From Microbulbifer taiwanensis (GTDB lineage Bacteria; Pseudomonadota; Gammaproteobacteria; Pseudomonadales; Cellvibrionaceae), in contig NZ_JACZFR010000044.1 of assembly GCF_014904815.1 (NCBI RefSeq), forward strand, positions 1 through 64,000: a stretch of 64,000 nt of DNA, in the 5' to 3' direction. Below are positions 31,622-40,784 of the stretch, one piece after another. The notes below the pieces were generated by a model. The model saw nothing but the letters and a program-made list of their open reading frames with translations. It ran no database searches and had not been told where the DNA came from. A program made the position numbers and the translations under genes. Each line of letters starts with the position of its first letter. Position 1 is the first letter of the stretch.

Positions 31622-33520
31622 ATGGCAGACGAGCAGGACCAAGACCGGAGACCGCAGGAGCCGCCGCAGCGGCGGCCGCCATCCCAGCCGTCGCTGCCCT
31701 GGGGCCAGTACCTGATCTGGATCTTCTTTGTGTTCCTGATCGCCCAGTACTGGTCCAATTTCCTGCAGGAGGAGCAGAAGCAGACGCTCTCCTATACCGA
31801 ATTCAAGGAAAAGGTCCGCACCGGCCAGGTCGCCAGTGTGACCCTGCACGGCGATCGTATCTCCGGTACCTATGAAAGCGAGCAGGGGCAGATACCGTCC
31901 GGCGATCCCCGCGCCAACCGCTTTGTCGCCATACTGCCGCCGGTGGAGGACCCGGAGTTGATGCCGCTGTTGGAGGAACAGCAGGTAGAGATCCGGGCCG
32001 AGTCGGAGCGGACGGATCTGTTGACACGGGTGCTGATCGGCATATTGCCCTGGATACTGATTATCGGCCTGTTTATCTGGGCCGGGCGCAGGATGCAGGA
32101 GCGAATGGGTGGCGGCGTTGGCGGTGGCGGCGCTTTTGGCTTCGGCAGCTCCAGGGCCAAGCGTTTCGAACGCGGCGAGTCGAACGTGACCTTCGAGGAT
32201 GTGGCCGGGCTGGCCAACGCCAAACGCGACCTGCAGGAAATCGCCGGATACCTGAAAGACCCCGAGCACTACCGCCGGCTGGGCGCGAAGATACCCAAGG
32301 GCATACTACTGATGGGACCGCCCGGCACCGGCAAGACGCTGTTGGCCAAGGCCCTGGCCGGTGAGAGCGATGTGCCTTTCTTCAGCATAAGTGGCTCAGA
32401 GTTTATCGAGATGTTTGTCGGCGTCGGCGCCTCGCGGGTGCGGGACATGTTTGCCAGTGCCAAGAAGGAGGCGCCGTCGATCATCTTTATCGACGAAATC
32501 GACTCGGTGGGGCGCGCCCGCGGCACCGGCCTCGGTGGCGGTCACGACGAACGCGAACAGACGCTGAACCAGATACTCGGTGAGATGGACGGTTTCGATC
32601 CCCACGAGGCGGTGGTTGTCGTCGCCGCCACCAACCGCCCCGACGTGCTCGATGCCGCACTGCTGCGCCCCGGCCGTTTCGACCGCAAGATCACCCTGGA
32701 CCTGCCCGACAAGAAAGCGCGCAAGGCGATACTGCAGATACACTCACGCGAGGTGCCATTGGCCGACGACGTCGATTTCGAGCGGCTGTCGGCACTGACG
32801 GTGGGCTTTGCCGGTGCCGACCTGGAAAACCTGATCAACGAGGCGGCACTGCTCGCCGGGCGCGAGGATATGGAGGCGGTGGATATGGCGTGCATGATGC
32901 AGGCGCGTGACAAGGTGGTGCTGGGCAGCGAGCGGGAAATGGTGATCGGCGATGAGGACAAGGAGATCATCGCCTACCACGAGGCCGGTCACGCGCTGGC
33001 CGCCAGCCTGCTGCCCCACGCCGATCCACTCGACAAGGCGACGATCATCCCTCGCGGGCGCAGTCTCGGTGCCACCGAACAGATTCCGGAAGAGGAGCAC
33101 CACAGCCTGCGTGCCAGTTACCTGCGCGATCGCATCGGCGTGATGCTCGGCGGGCGTGTCTCCGAGCAGGTGGTGTTCAAGGAGGTCAGCTCCGGTGCTG
33201 AGGAGGACCTGAAGCAGGCCACCCGCCTGGCGCGACATATGGTGAGCCAGTGGGGTATGAGCGAAAAGCTGGGCCCGGTGGCCTTCCGTCGCGGCGAGGA
33301 ACATATCTTTCTCGGCCGCGAGATGGCGCAGCAGAAAGACTTCAGCGAGCACACGGCGGAAATCATCGACGAAGAGATAGTCCAGTTGGTGTGCGGTATC
33401 GAAAAGGAAGTCCGCGCGCTGCTGGAGCAGCACCGCGACAAGCTGGATGCGCTGGCCAGGGCACTGCTGGAGAAGGAGACGCTGGAGGCGGACGAGATAC
33501 AGGCAATTGTCCACGCATAA
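31622..33520 (+). CDS. FtsH-type ATP-dependent membrane zinc protease (paralog)
   Basis: A 632-residue AAA protease: two transmembrane segments (about residues 27-46 and 135-155) around a periplasmic domain, a Gly-rich linker ([14 protein letters not shown]), Walker A GPPGTGKT (about 232), Walker B FIDEID, the second region of homology [19 protein letters not shown], and the zinc site HEAGH (His453). It degrades membrane and short-lived proteins as a hexamer. The locus lacks the usual RlmE and FolP neighbours of housekeeping ftsH, so it is likely a second copy. No clear ribosome site precedes ATG 31622. Confidence 0.93.
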   Translation: MADEQDQDRRPQEPPQRRPPSQPSLPWGQYLIWIFFVFLIAQYWSNFLQEEQKQTLSYTEFKEKVRTGQVASVTLHGDRISGTYESEQGQIPSGDPRANRFVAILPPVEDPELMPLLEEQQVEIRAESERTDLLTRVLIGILPWILIIGLFIWAGRRMQERMGGGVGGGGAFGFGSSRAKRFERGESNVTFEDVAGLANAKRDLQEIAGYLKDPEHYRRLGAKIPKGILLMGPPGTGKTLLAKALAGESDVPFFSISGSEFIEMFVGVGASRVRDMFASAKKEAPSIIFIDEIDSVGRARGTGLGGGHDEREQTLNQILGEMDGFDPHEAVVVVAATNRPDVLDAALLRPGRFDRKITLDLPDKKARKAILQIHSREVPLADDVDFERLSALTVGFAGADLENLINEAALLAGREDMEAVDMACMMQARDKVVLGSEREMVIGDEDKEIIAYHEAGHALAASLLPHADPLDKATIIPRGRSLGATEQIPEEEHHSLRASYLRDRIGVMLGGRVSEQVVFKEVSSGAEEDLKQATRLARHMVSQWGMSEKLGPVAFRRGEEHIFLGREMAQQKDFSEHTAEIIDEEIVQLVCGIEKEVRALLEQHRDKLDALARALLEKETLEADEIQAIVHA

Positions 33521-33593
33521 CAACAACGAAGAGGGTAGGCTGGTGAACAGCATCGATTGATCCGTAAACGGGGACCAGTACGATTGTCGGTGC

Positions 33594-35321
33594 TCAGTTG
33601 CGTTTAAAAAGTTTCCGCAGTTTATTCAGTGGCAGGCAGTTGATCACGTCTTTCTTCTCCAGCCAGCCGCGCCGCGCCTGGTCCACGCCGAAACGCATAT
33701 GTTCCAGGTCGGCGGTGCTGTGGGCGTCGGTGGCGATGGAAATCCCAACGCCCATTTTCTTTGCCAGGATGCAGCCTTCGTCGGTCAGATCCAGTCGCTT
33801 CGGCTGTGCATTCAGCTCCACGAAACAGCCGCGCTTCTTCGCCTCTTCGAGAATTTTTTCCAGATCCACCTCATAGGGATCCCGCTCGTTGATCAGGCGG
33901 CCGCTGGGGTGGGCGAGGATATTGAAATAGGGGTTATCCATCGCGCGCAGTATGCGCTCCGTCTGCTTCTTGCCCGGCAGGTCAAATTTCTGGTGAATCG
34001 CGCAGACGGAAAAATCCAGCTCTTTGAGCAGGTCGTCGGGGTAATCGAGAGAGCCGTCTGCGAGGATGTCCACCTCGCTGGATTTGAGCAGCACGATACC
34101 GTCCAGCTGCTCATTCAGTTTATCGATCTTTTTAAACTGCGCCTGCAGCTGCTTTTTATCCAGGCCGCCGGCAACGGCCAGGCTTTTCGAGTGCTCGGTT
34201 ATGGCTAAATACTCATAGCCCAGGCTGGCGGCCGCCTTGGCCATTTCCCTCAGTGAGTTGTGGCCGTCACTGGCTTTGGTGTGGGCGTGCAGGTTGCCGC
34301 GGATATCGTCCAGGGTGATGAGCTTCGGCAGTTCGCCTTCTTTGGCTGCTTCCAGTTCGCCGCGGTTTTCCCGCAGTTCCGGTTCAATATACGGCAGGCC
34401 GACTTTGTCGTAGACGGACTTTTCGGTTTTTCCGGCGATGCGCTCGTCGCCCCTGAAAACCCCGTACTCGTTGATCTTGTAGCCCTTTTTGACCCCCATT
34501 TTCCGCACCGCGATATTGTGCGCCCTGGAGCCGGTGAAGTAGTGTTGTGCGGCACCGAAGCAGATTTGGGGCACTACGCGCAGGTCCACCTGCATACCCG
34601 AGCGCAGGTAGACGGTGGAGCGGGTTTTGCCTTTGGAAACCACTTCCTCTACTTCGTCGTAATCGGTGAAGTGGTCCATGATCGACGCGGTGCCAGCTTT
34701 CGCCGCGGTGATCAGAATATCCAGGTCGCCTACCGTCTCCTTGCGCCGCCGGTAGCTGCCGGCAATCACGATTTCCTTCAGGCCCTCAGCTTTTTTCAGG
34801 TATTCTAGTAGCGGCCTGGCGATATCCTCGGCCTCGATCAGCAGGGTGCGCTTCTTCTCCCCGATGAACTTTTCCGCGCGCTTCCTGATTTTCTCTTCAC
34901 TCTTGTCGCCGAAGCCGGCGATCTCGTGGATCTTGCCGCTCTCCGCGGCTTCCTTTAGATCGTCGAGTGTCTTGATATTGAGTTCCAGGTAGAGAGCGCG
35001 GACCCGCTTGGGTCCCAGGCCCTCGATCTTCATCAGTTCGCTTAGCGCGGGTGGCGTGCGCTCCTCTACCTCCTCCAGCAGCGGCAGATTGCCCGTCTCC
35101 ACCATGGCCTGGATTTTTTTAGCCAGGTCATCGCCGATATCCGGCAACTCGGTCAGGTCGGCACCGTCGTCCAGCAGATCGGACATGCTGCGCGGATAGC
35201 CGCGCACAGTGCGCGCGGCATTGCGGTAGGCGCGCACGCGGAAGGGGTTGGCGTCCTCGATTTCCAGCAGGTCCGCCAGGCGGTCGAATTTGTCGGCGAT
35301 TTCGCTGTTGTGGACAGGCAT
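33594..35321 (-). CDS. polX: DNA polymerase X / PHP-domain protein (PolX)
   Basis: A 575-residue protein with an N-terminal helix-hairpin-helix 8-kDa-type region (about residues 1-150, PDIGDDLAKKI and IEGLGPKRVRALY), a family X polymerase palm (GSYRRRKETVGDLDILIT with the metal Asp residues, about 195-212) and a C-terminal PHP phosphoesterase domain (LHAHTKASDG from about residue 340, then TEHS, HPSGR and TDAHS). Such proteins fill short gaps in base-excision repair, with 3'-5' exonuclease activity from the PHP part. Family X is patchy in gammaproteobacteria. Confidence 0.95.
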   Translation of the reverse strand: MPVHNSEIADKFDRLADLLEIEDANPFRVRAYRNAARTVRGYPRSMSDLLDDGADLTELPDIGDDLAKKIQAMVETGNLPLLEEVEERTPPALSELMKIEGLGPKRVRALYLELNIKTLDDLKEAAESGKIHEIAGFGDKSEEKIRKRAEKFIGEKKRTLLIEAEDIARPLLEYLKKAEGLKEIVIAGSYRRRKETVGDLDILITAAKAGTASIMDHFTDYDEVEEVVSKGKTRSTVYLRSGMQVDLRVVPQICFGAAQHYFTGSRAHNIAVRKMGVKKGYKINEYGVFRGDERIAGKTEKSVYDKVGLPYIEPELRENRGELEAAKEGELPKLITLDDIRGNLHAHTKASDGHNSLREMAKAAASLGYEYLAITEHSKSLAVAGGLDKKQLQAQFKKIDKLNEQLDGIVLLKSSEVDILADGSLDYPDDLLKELDFSVCAIHQKFDLPGKKQTERILRAMDNPYFNILAHPSGRLINERDPYEVDLEKILEEAKKRGCFVELNAQPKRLDLTDEGCILAKKMGVGISIATDAHSTADLEHMRFGVDQARRGWLEKKDVINCLPLNKLRKLFKRN

Positions 35322-35542
35322 AGAGGTGGATCAGGAGTTGCCGCGGGCAGATTCAGTATAGGGTCAGGATCCGCCGAGCATTTTCTGGAATACCTTTTCG
35401 TCGATGCACTGAGCGCCCTGTTCTTCGGCTTTTTCCGTAAGTTCATATGGATGTGCATTTGCCAACGGCAGCTGTCCGCCCCGATGCTTAGAGACTATAC
35501 CTATAAAAATACACTGCTTTGCCGCAACGAGGGGCTGGTCTG

Positions 35543-35683
35543 GTGAGGAAAGTCGTCTACGCGATCATCATAGTGCTTTTTATACTCGCTTTCGGCCGGC
35601 TGTTTATCAGGCCGGCCAGTGCCCAGCCGCCCGCTGCGGTTGCTGCGTCCTACCAATCCGCGGGGCATACCGCGGCGCGCTGA
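35543..35683 (+). CDS. Possible 46-residue single-pass membrane peptide
   Basis: A short frame GTG to TGA encodes a basic start (RK), a hydrophobic helix of about 18 residues (VVYAIIIVLFILAFGRLF) and a short Ala-rich tail. GAGGGG lies 8 bases before the GTG, which makes translation plausible. It stands between divergently oriented polX and the convergent dusC. No relatives are recalled; it could also be chance. The rest of the 35322-35542 gap shows nothing clear. Confidence 0.45.
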   Translation: MRKVVYAIIIVLFILAFGRLFIRPASAQPPAAVAASYQSAGHTAAR

Positions 35684-35710
35684 TGATTGCGGAGTCCACT
35701 CAGGCTGCTA

Positions 35711-36718
35711 TCACGCAATGAGTTTTGCTGTGGCCGACTCGGCCGCCATCTCGCGGGCAAACTCCGCCTCTATCAGCTCCGCTTCCCGGTAGCGCTTGAT
35801 GCGTTCGAAGAAAAGCTGTGCCTCGGGAAAAGCGAGTTTCAGGTAGGCCAGCCACTGCTTGATACGGTTACCCAGGTACTTGGCCGGGTAAATCTCACGG
35901 GTGGTCTGGTAGTAGTCCCACAGCAGCGTGGCCACCTGCTGCCAGTTCATGGGCTCATAGGCTTGCCCTTCACAGTAGGCCTTGATCTGCAGCCCCAGGT
36001 CCGGTCGCGCCAGCAGGCTGCGGCCGAACATAAAGGCGTCACAGCCGGTGACGTCGCGGCAGCGCCGGAATTCGTCCAGGGTCCAGATATCGCCGTTGGC
36101 GATCACCGGGATCGACAACCGCTGCCTGATCTCGCCGATATATTCCCAGTAGGCCGGTGGCCGGTAGCCGTCCACCTTGGAGCGGGCATGCACCGCCAGC
36201 TCGCTGGCACCGCCAGTCTCGGCGGCACGGGCATTGTCCAGATAACTGGACCTGTCCATATAGCCGAGGCGGATCTTGGCCGTTACCGGGATACTGTCGG
36301 GGACTGCACGGCGCACGGCAGCGATAATGGCCTCCACCCGCTGTGGGCTCTGTAACAGGCAGGCGCCGCCATCGCTGTTGTTCACGGTCTTGGCCGGACA
36401 GCCGAAGTTCAGGTCTATAGCCCGCGCGCCCACCTCCACCGCCTTGGCCGCGTTGCGGGCCATGGCCTCGGGATTGCCGCCCAGCAGTTGCAGGCGCACC
36501 GGGGTGCCGCTGGCGGTGGCGGCGCCGGCTTCCAGTTCCGGGCACAGGCGGGTGAAGACCCGCCGCGGTAGTCGGGTATCGGTGACGCGCACGAATTCGG
36601 TGACACAGATATCCAGGCCTCCCAGCGCGGAGAGCAGGGCGCGCACATGGTGGTCTATCACGCCCTCCATCGGTGCCTGGTAGATCCTGGGAATGGAGAT
36701 ATTGGTCTCAGTGGTCAT
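35711..36718 (-). CDS. dusC: tRNA-dihydrouridine(16) synthase DusC
   Basis: A 335-residue FMN-dependent TIM-barrel enzyme that reduces uridine in the D loop of tRNA. APMEGVIDHHVRALLSALGG, CVTEFVRVTD and LNFGCPAKTVNNSDGGACLL (catalytic Cys) are DusC-type blocks, closer to DusC than to DusA or DusB as I remember the families. NADPH supplies the electrons. It is monocistronic. Confidence 0.93.
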   Translation of the reverse strand: MTTETNISIPRIYQAPMEGVIDHHVRALLSALGGLDICVTEFVRVTDTRLPRRVFTRLCPELEAGAATASGTPVRLQLLGGNPEAMARNAAKAVEVGARAIDLNFGCPAKTVNNSDGGACLLQSPQRVEAIIAAVRRAVPDSIPVTAKIRLGYMDRSSYLDNARAAETGGASELAVHARSKVDGYRPPAYWEYIGEIRQRLSIPVIANGDIWTLDEFRRCRDVTGCDAFMFGRSLLARPDLGLQIKAYCEGQAYEPMNWQQVATLLWDYYQTTREIYPAKYLGNRIKQWLAYLKLAFPEAQLFFERIKRYREAELIEAEFAREMAAESATAKLIA

Positions 36719-37037
36719 ATATCGGTGGTCGGTGCCGGAATCGGGCGCGTATTCTAACAGTTTGCGGCAGGTTTGGTGTAAAAATGATCAGGCTGGAACT
36801 GGGAGTCAATACGGTCGTTATTGCCGATACGGAGGGGATATCCGGTCGCTGACCAGCGTCTGTTTTACTGCTTCATCTATGGTCTTTTCGTTGCGGCTGA
36901 AACTAATAAGTATTTGATTTTAAAGGGAAGTTGTATTGATAATAGCGCCCGCTTTGCGCGAATACCTGTCATAACAATTTGTTAGGGAATTTAATTGGTT
37001 TGGGTATTGCCGCAGTCGGCTGCGGGCCGGTAAGTAA

Positions 37038-37118
37038 CCGCAATACGAAAATATAATCGCGTATCTACGCCACCGTATTGCGGGCGCTGATAAAACCGTT
37101 CAGGATGGCCGGTTTTAT
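37038..37118 (+). promoter_or_regulatory. Structured leader upstream of oadGAB
   Basis: Two perfect inverted repeats: CCGCAATACG (37038-37047) with CGTATTGCGG (37074-37083), and ATAAAACCG (37090-37098) with CGGTTTTAT (37110-37118). Together they form consecutive stem-loops ending 26 bases before the oadG start. They could be RNA control elements or protein-binding dyads; I do not recognise a known riboswitch. The remainder of 36719-37144 (426 bases) shows no supported gene. Confidence 0.5.
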
Positions 37119-37144
37119 TGCCTGAATAATTAGGGGAATAAACA

Positions 37145-37378
37145 GTGCAAGACACGCTACTACAACAGGGGCTGGACATCACGCTGTTCGGCATGGGGAT
37201 CGTCTTTTCATTCCTGCTGCTGCTGGTGATCGGCACCGCCATCATGTCCCGAATTATTACCCGCAACTTTCCCGACGCGGAGCCGGTGGCTCCAGCACCC
37301 AGCAGTGCAGCCGGTGACGACGCGCGCCTGCGCGCGATTATCAAGGCTGCCATAGACCAGCATCGCAAAAGACGCTAA
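37145..37378 (+). CDS. oadG: Oxaloacetate decarboxylase gamma subunit OadG
   Basis: A 77-residue small subunit with one transmembrane helix (about residues 13-36, FGMGIVFSFLLLLVIGTAIM) and a Pro/Ala-rich cytoplasmic tail. In the Na+ pump it holds the alpha and beta subunits together and helps bind zinc. Start GTG 37145 is preceded by TAGGGGAA. It is the first gene of oadGAB, in the common order. Confidence 0.9.
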   Translation: MQDTLLQQGLDITLFGMGIVFSFLLLLVIGTAIMSRIITRNFPDAEPVAPAPSSAAGDDARLRAIIKAAIDQHRKRR

Positions 37379-37430
37379 CCAAAAAATACTGCTGAACCAT
37401 CTCCAATAAATTTGCCGAGAGAGACGACCC

Positions 37431-39224
37431 ATGACTGAGCTTAAAAAGCCACTGGGCATAACCGATGTAGTCCTGCGCGACGCGCACCAGTCACTGTTTG
37501 CGACCCGCATGCGGCTGGACGATATGCTGCCGATTGCAGAGAAACTCGACAAAGTCGGATTCTGGTCGCTGGAATCCTGGGGCGGTGCCACTTTCGATGC
37601 CTGCATCCGCTATCTCGGTGAGGATCCCTGGGAACGCATTCGCGAGCTGAAAAAAGCCATGCCGAATACGCCGCAGCAGATGCTGTTCCGCGGCCAGAAT
37701 ATTCTCGGTTACCGCCACTACGCCGACGACGTAGTGGAAAAATTCGTCGAGCGCGCGGCGGAGAACGGCGTGGATGTATTCCGCGTGTTCGACGCCATGA
37801 ATGATATGCGCAACCTGCAGACGGCGCTCAAGGCGGTGAAAAAGCAGGGCAAACACGCCCAAGGCACCATCTCCTACACCGTCAGCCCGGTGCATACCAT
37901 GGACCTGTGGGTGGACCTGGGGCGCCAGATCGAGGATATGGGCGCCGACTCCATCGCCATCAAGGATATGGCCGGCCTGCTGCGCCCCTACGAGGGCTAT
38001 GAGCTGGTGAAAAAATTGAAGGCCGCGGTGGATATCCCCATCCATATGCAGTGCCACGCCACCACCGGTCTCTCCACCGCCACCGCGCTGAAATGTATCG
38101 AGGCGGGTATCGACAATGTGGACACGGCCATCTCGTCCATGTCCATGACCTACGGCCACAGCCCCACCGAGGCGCTGGTGGCGATCCTCGAGGGCACCGA
38201 CCGCGACACCGGCCTGGATATCAACCTGCTGGAAGAGATAGCGGCCTACTTCCGCGAGGTGCGCAAGAAGTACGCCAGGTTCGAGGGCTCGCTACGCGGT
38301 GTCGACTCGCGCATCCTGGTGGCCCAGGTACCCGGCGGCATGTTGACCAATATGGAAAACCAGCTGCGCGAACAGGGCGCCGGCGACAAACTGGACCAGG
38401 TTCTGGAGGAGATCCCGCGGGTGCGCGAGGATCTGGGCTTTATTCCGCTGGTAACCCCGACTTCGCAGATCGTCGGCACCCAGGCGGTGCTGAATGTGCT
38501 CACCGGTGAGCGCTACAAGTCAATCTCCAAGGAGACGGCCGCGGTATTGAAAGGCGAGTACGGCGCAACGCCGGCAGATGTGAATATGGAGCTGCAGGCG
38601 CGGGTGCTGGAGGGCGCCGAGCCGGTTACCTGTCGCCCGGCGGACCTGCTGCAGCCGGAACTGGACAAGCTGACTGCGGAGCTGAAACAGAAAGCCGCAG
38701 AAGAAAACGTGGCGCTGGTCGAAGGCGATGGTGAGATAGACGATGTGCTTACCTACGCACTCTTCCCGCAGATTGGCCTCAAGTTCCTGAAGAACCGCGA
38801 CAACCCGGATGCCTTCGAGCCTGTGCCCACCGGCAACGAGGGCAGTGCGGTGAAGAACGAGCAGGGCGAGGAAGTCTACACGGTGACCGTCGAGGGGCAG
38901 AAGTACACGGTGAGCGTTGCCGACGGCGGCGACCTGAGCGCTGTTGCGCCTGTTGCTGGCGGTGCCGCGGTCTCTTCACCGGCCGCAGGCGCTGCACCGG
39001 CGGCCGGCGGCGGCGAGCCGGTCAAGGCACCGCTGGCCGGCAATATCTTCAAGGTAATGGTCAAGCCGGGCGACCAGGTGGCCGAGGGTCAGACCATCGT
39101 CGTGCTGGAAGCCATGAAAATGGAAACTGCCGTCAGCGCCCCCCGCGCCGGCAGCGTCACCAGCGTGGCGATCAAAGAGGGCGATTCCGTGGCGGTGGGC
39201 GATGCCCTGCTGTCCATCGCGTAA
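37431..39224 (+). CDS. oadA: Oxaloacetate decarboxylase alpha subunit OadA (biotin-dependent)
   Basis: A 597-residue subunit with an N-terminal carboxyltransferase TIM barrel ([15 protein letters not shown], then metal site Asp and His residues in MQCHATTGL), a conserved carboxylase domain, an Ala/Pro/Gly-rich linker (about residues 500-525) and a C-terminal biotinyl domain with biotin-accepting Lys563 in EAMKMET. It moves CO2 from oxaloacetate to biotin; the beta subunit then releases it while pumping sodium out. Confidence 0.96.
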   Translation: MTELKKPLGITDVVLRDAHQSLFATRMRLDDMLPIAEKLDKVGFWSLESWGGATFDACIRYLGEDPWERIRELKKAMPNTPQQMLFRGQNILGYRHYADDVVEKFVERAAENGVDVFRVFDAMNDMRNLQTALKAVKKQGKHAQGTISYTVSPVHTMDLWVDLGRQIEDMGADSIAIKDMAGLLRPYEGYELVKKLKAAVDIPIHMQCHATTGLSTATALKCIEAGIDNVDTAISSMSMTYGHSPTEALVAILEGTDRDTGLDINLLEEIAAYFREVRKKYARFEGSLRGVDSRILVAQVPGGMLTNMENQLREQGAGDKLDQVLEEIPRVREDLGFIPLVTPTSQIVGTQAVLNVLTGERYKSISKETAAVLKGEYGATPADVNMELQARVLEGAEPVTCRPADLLQPELDKLTAELKQKAAEENVALVEGDGEIDDVLTYALFPQIGLKFLKNRDNPDAFEPVPTGNEGSAVKNEQGEEVYTVTVEGQKYTVSVADGGDLSAVAPVAGGAAVSSPAAGAAPAAGGGEPVKAPLAGNIFKVMVKPGDQVAEGQTIVVLEAMKMETAVSAPRAGSVTSVAIKEGDSVAVGDALLSIA

Positions 39225-39243
39225 CGCAGGCTAGGAGTCGCAC

Positions 39244-40557
39244 GTGGATAATCTTGTAAATCTTTGGCAGTCGTCCGGCGCCTACCAGATGGCGTCGGGC
39301 CAGTTTGTGATGATTCTCGTCGGGCTGGGGCTGCTGTTCCTCGCCATCCGCAAGAACTTCGAGCCGCTGCTGCTGGTACCCATCGGTTTCGGCGGCCTGC
39401 TGGCCAATATTCCCGGCGCTGACCTGGCGCTGTCGGCGGCGGAGACGGCGCTGGCTTCCGGCGATGCGGCGGTACTGGCACAGCTGGCCCAGCTCCTCGG
39501 TGTCGAGTATACCGGTGACCTCTACGCGCTGAAGGAGGCATTGTCCAATGCGCCGGCGGCGGTGCAGACGCAGGTGACCCAATTCGCGCTGGATGCCGGC
39601 TTCAACAACGGCATGCTGTACAACTTCTATAACGTCGCCATCGCCTCCGGCGTTGCGCCGCTGGTGATCTTTATGGGCGTCGGCGCCATGACCGACTTCG
39701 GTCCGCTGCTGGCCAACCCGCGCACCCTGTTCCTCGGCGCGGCGGCGCAGTTCGGCATCTTTGCCACCGTATTGGGCGCTGTCGGGCTGTCGGTGGCCGG
39801 CATCATGGATTTCTCCATCGCCGACGCCGCCGCCATCGGTATTATCGGCGGTGCCGACGGCCCCACGGCCATCTACGTTTCCAGTCTGCTGGCTCCGGAC
39901 CTGCTCGGCGCCATCGCGGTCGCGGCCTATTCCTATATGGCCCTGGTGCCCCTGATTCAGCCGCCGATCATGCGCGCCCTGACCACGCCGGAGGAGCGCA
40001 GGATCGAGATGGTGCAGCTGCGCCATGTGAGCAAGCGCGAGAAAATCACCTTCCCGCTGCTGCTGTTGATCCTGGTCGCGCTATTCCTGCCGGACGCGGC
40101 GCCGCTGCTGGGTATGTTCTGCTTCGGCAACCTGATGCGCGAGTGCGGCGTGGTGTCGCGGCTTTCCGACACAGCGCAGAATGCGCTGATCAATATCACC
40201 ACCATCTTCCTCGGTCTGTCTGTGGGCTCGAAACTGGCCGCGGACAAGTTCCTGGATCCCAAGACCCTCGGCATCCTGGCACTGGGTATCGTCGCCTTTG
40301 CCATCGGCACTGCCGCCGGTGTACTGATGGCGAAGCTGCTGAACCTGGTGAGCAAGAACAAGATCAACCCGCTGATCGGCTCCGCCGGCGTCTCCGCGGT
40401 GCCCATGGCCGCGCGGGTGTCGAACAAGGTCGGCCTGGAGGCCAACCCGCACAACTTCCTGCTGATGCACGCCATGGGGCCCAATGTGGCCGGTGTTATC
40501 GGCTCGGCGGTGGCGGCGGGTGTGATGATCACCATGGTGCGGGCCATGACCGGTTGA
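39244..40557 (+). CDS. oadB: Oxaloacetate decarboxylase beta subunit OadB (Na+ pump)
   Basis: A 437-residue integral membrane protein with about nine to eleven transmembrane segments. Family blocks include [12 protein letters not shown] with the sodium-site Asp, [13 protein letters not shown] and [18 protein letters not shown] near the C-terminus. It decarboxylates carboxybiotin and expels Na+. Between about residues 60 and 110 there is an Ala-rich insertion typical of longer OadB forms. GTG 39244 lies 20 bases after oadA. Confidence 0.96.
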   Translation: MDNLVNLWQSSGAYQMASGQFVMILVGLGLLFLAIRKNFEPLLLVPIGFGGLLANIPGADLALSAAETALASGDAAVLAQLAQLLGVEYTGDLYALKEALSNAPAAVQTQVTQFALDAGFNNGMLYNFYNVAIASGVAPLVIFMGVGAMTDFGPLLANPRTLFLGAAAQFGIFATVLGAVGLSVAGIMDFSIADAAAIGIIGGADGPTAIYVSSLLAPDLLGAIAVAAYSYMALVPLIQPPIMRALTTPEERRIEMVQLRHVSKREKITFPLLLLILVALFLPDAAPLLGMFCFGNLMRECGVVSRLSDTAQNALINITTIFLGLSVGSKLAADKFLDPKTLGILALGIVAFAIGTAAGVLMAKLLNLVSKNKINPLIGSAGVSAVPMAARVSNKVGLEANPHNFLLMHAMGPNVAGVIGSAVAAGVMITMVRAMTG

Positions 40558-40583
40558 TGGAATTGTTCGGGTACTGAACCTGT

Positions 40584-40670
40584 GGGGCGGACCTTGTGTT
40601 CGCCCATTTTATTTAGGGTAAGCGAAGAATTTGGAACCTGGCCGGCCCGTGCGGGCGAACACTAGGTGCG
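40584..40670. repeat. GGGGCGGACC-TTCGCCC stem-loop repeat with inverted partner
   Basis: GGGGCGGACCTTGTGTTCG followed by CCC (40584-40605) lies 27 bases after the oadB stop and is followed by ATTTTATTT, so it may end the oad transcript. The partial complement GGGCGAACACTAGGT is at 40653-40667, giving the same outline as the element at 17434-17664 but shorter. Confidence 0.55.
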
Positions 40671-40725
40671 TTCCAGCCGCTCCAGGTACTTGCGACGCCT
40701 TCGGCCCCTACAGATCGGCTTTCTC

Positions 40726-40751
40726 GTCATACCGGCCTGCACCGGTATGAC
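40726..40751. terminator. Perfect 10-bp palindrome near the end of the NHL gene
   Basis: GTCATACCGG and CCGGTATGAC are separated by CCTGCA. It lies between convergent oadB and the secreted NHL gene and may be a two-way transcript end or another repeat type; no T run follows on either strand. Confidence 0.45.
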
Positions 40752-40784
40752 AGGACAGTGATGGCTTGACTTGAAACAGGGAAT

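Noticed and set aside
31291..31875. 194-codon plus-strand frame upstream of and overlapping ftsH
   Set aside because: Composition is non-coding (Arg/Gly/Ala-rich) and it overlaps the FtsH start in another frame.
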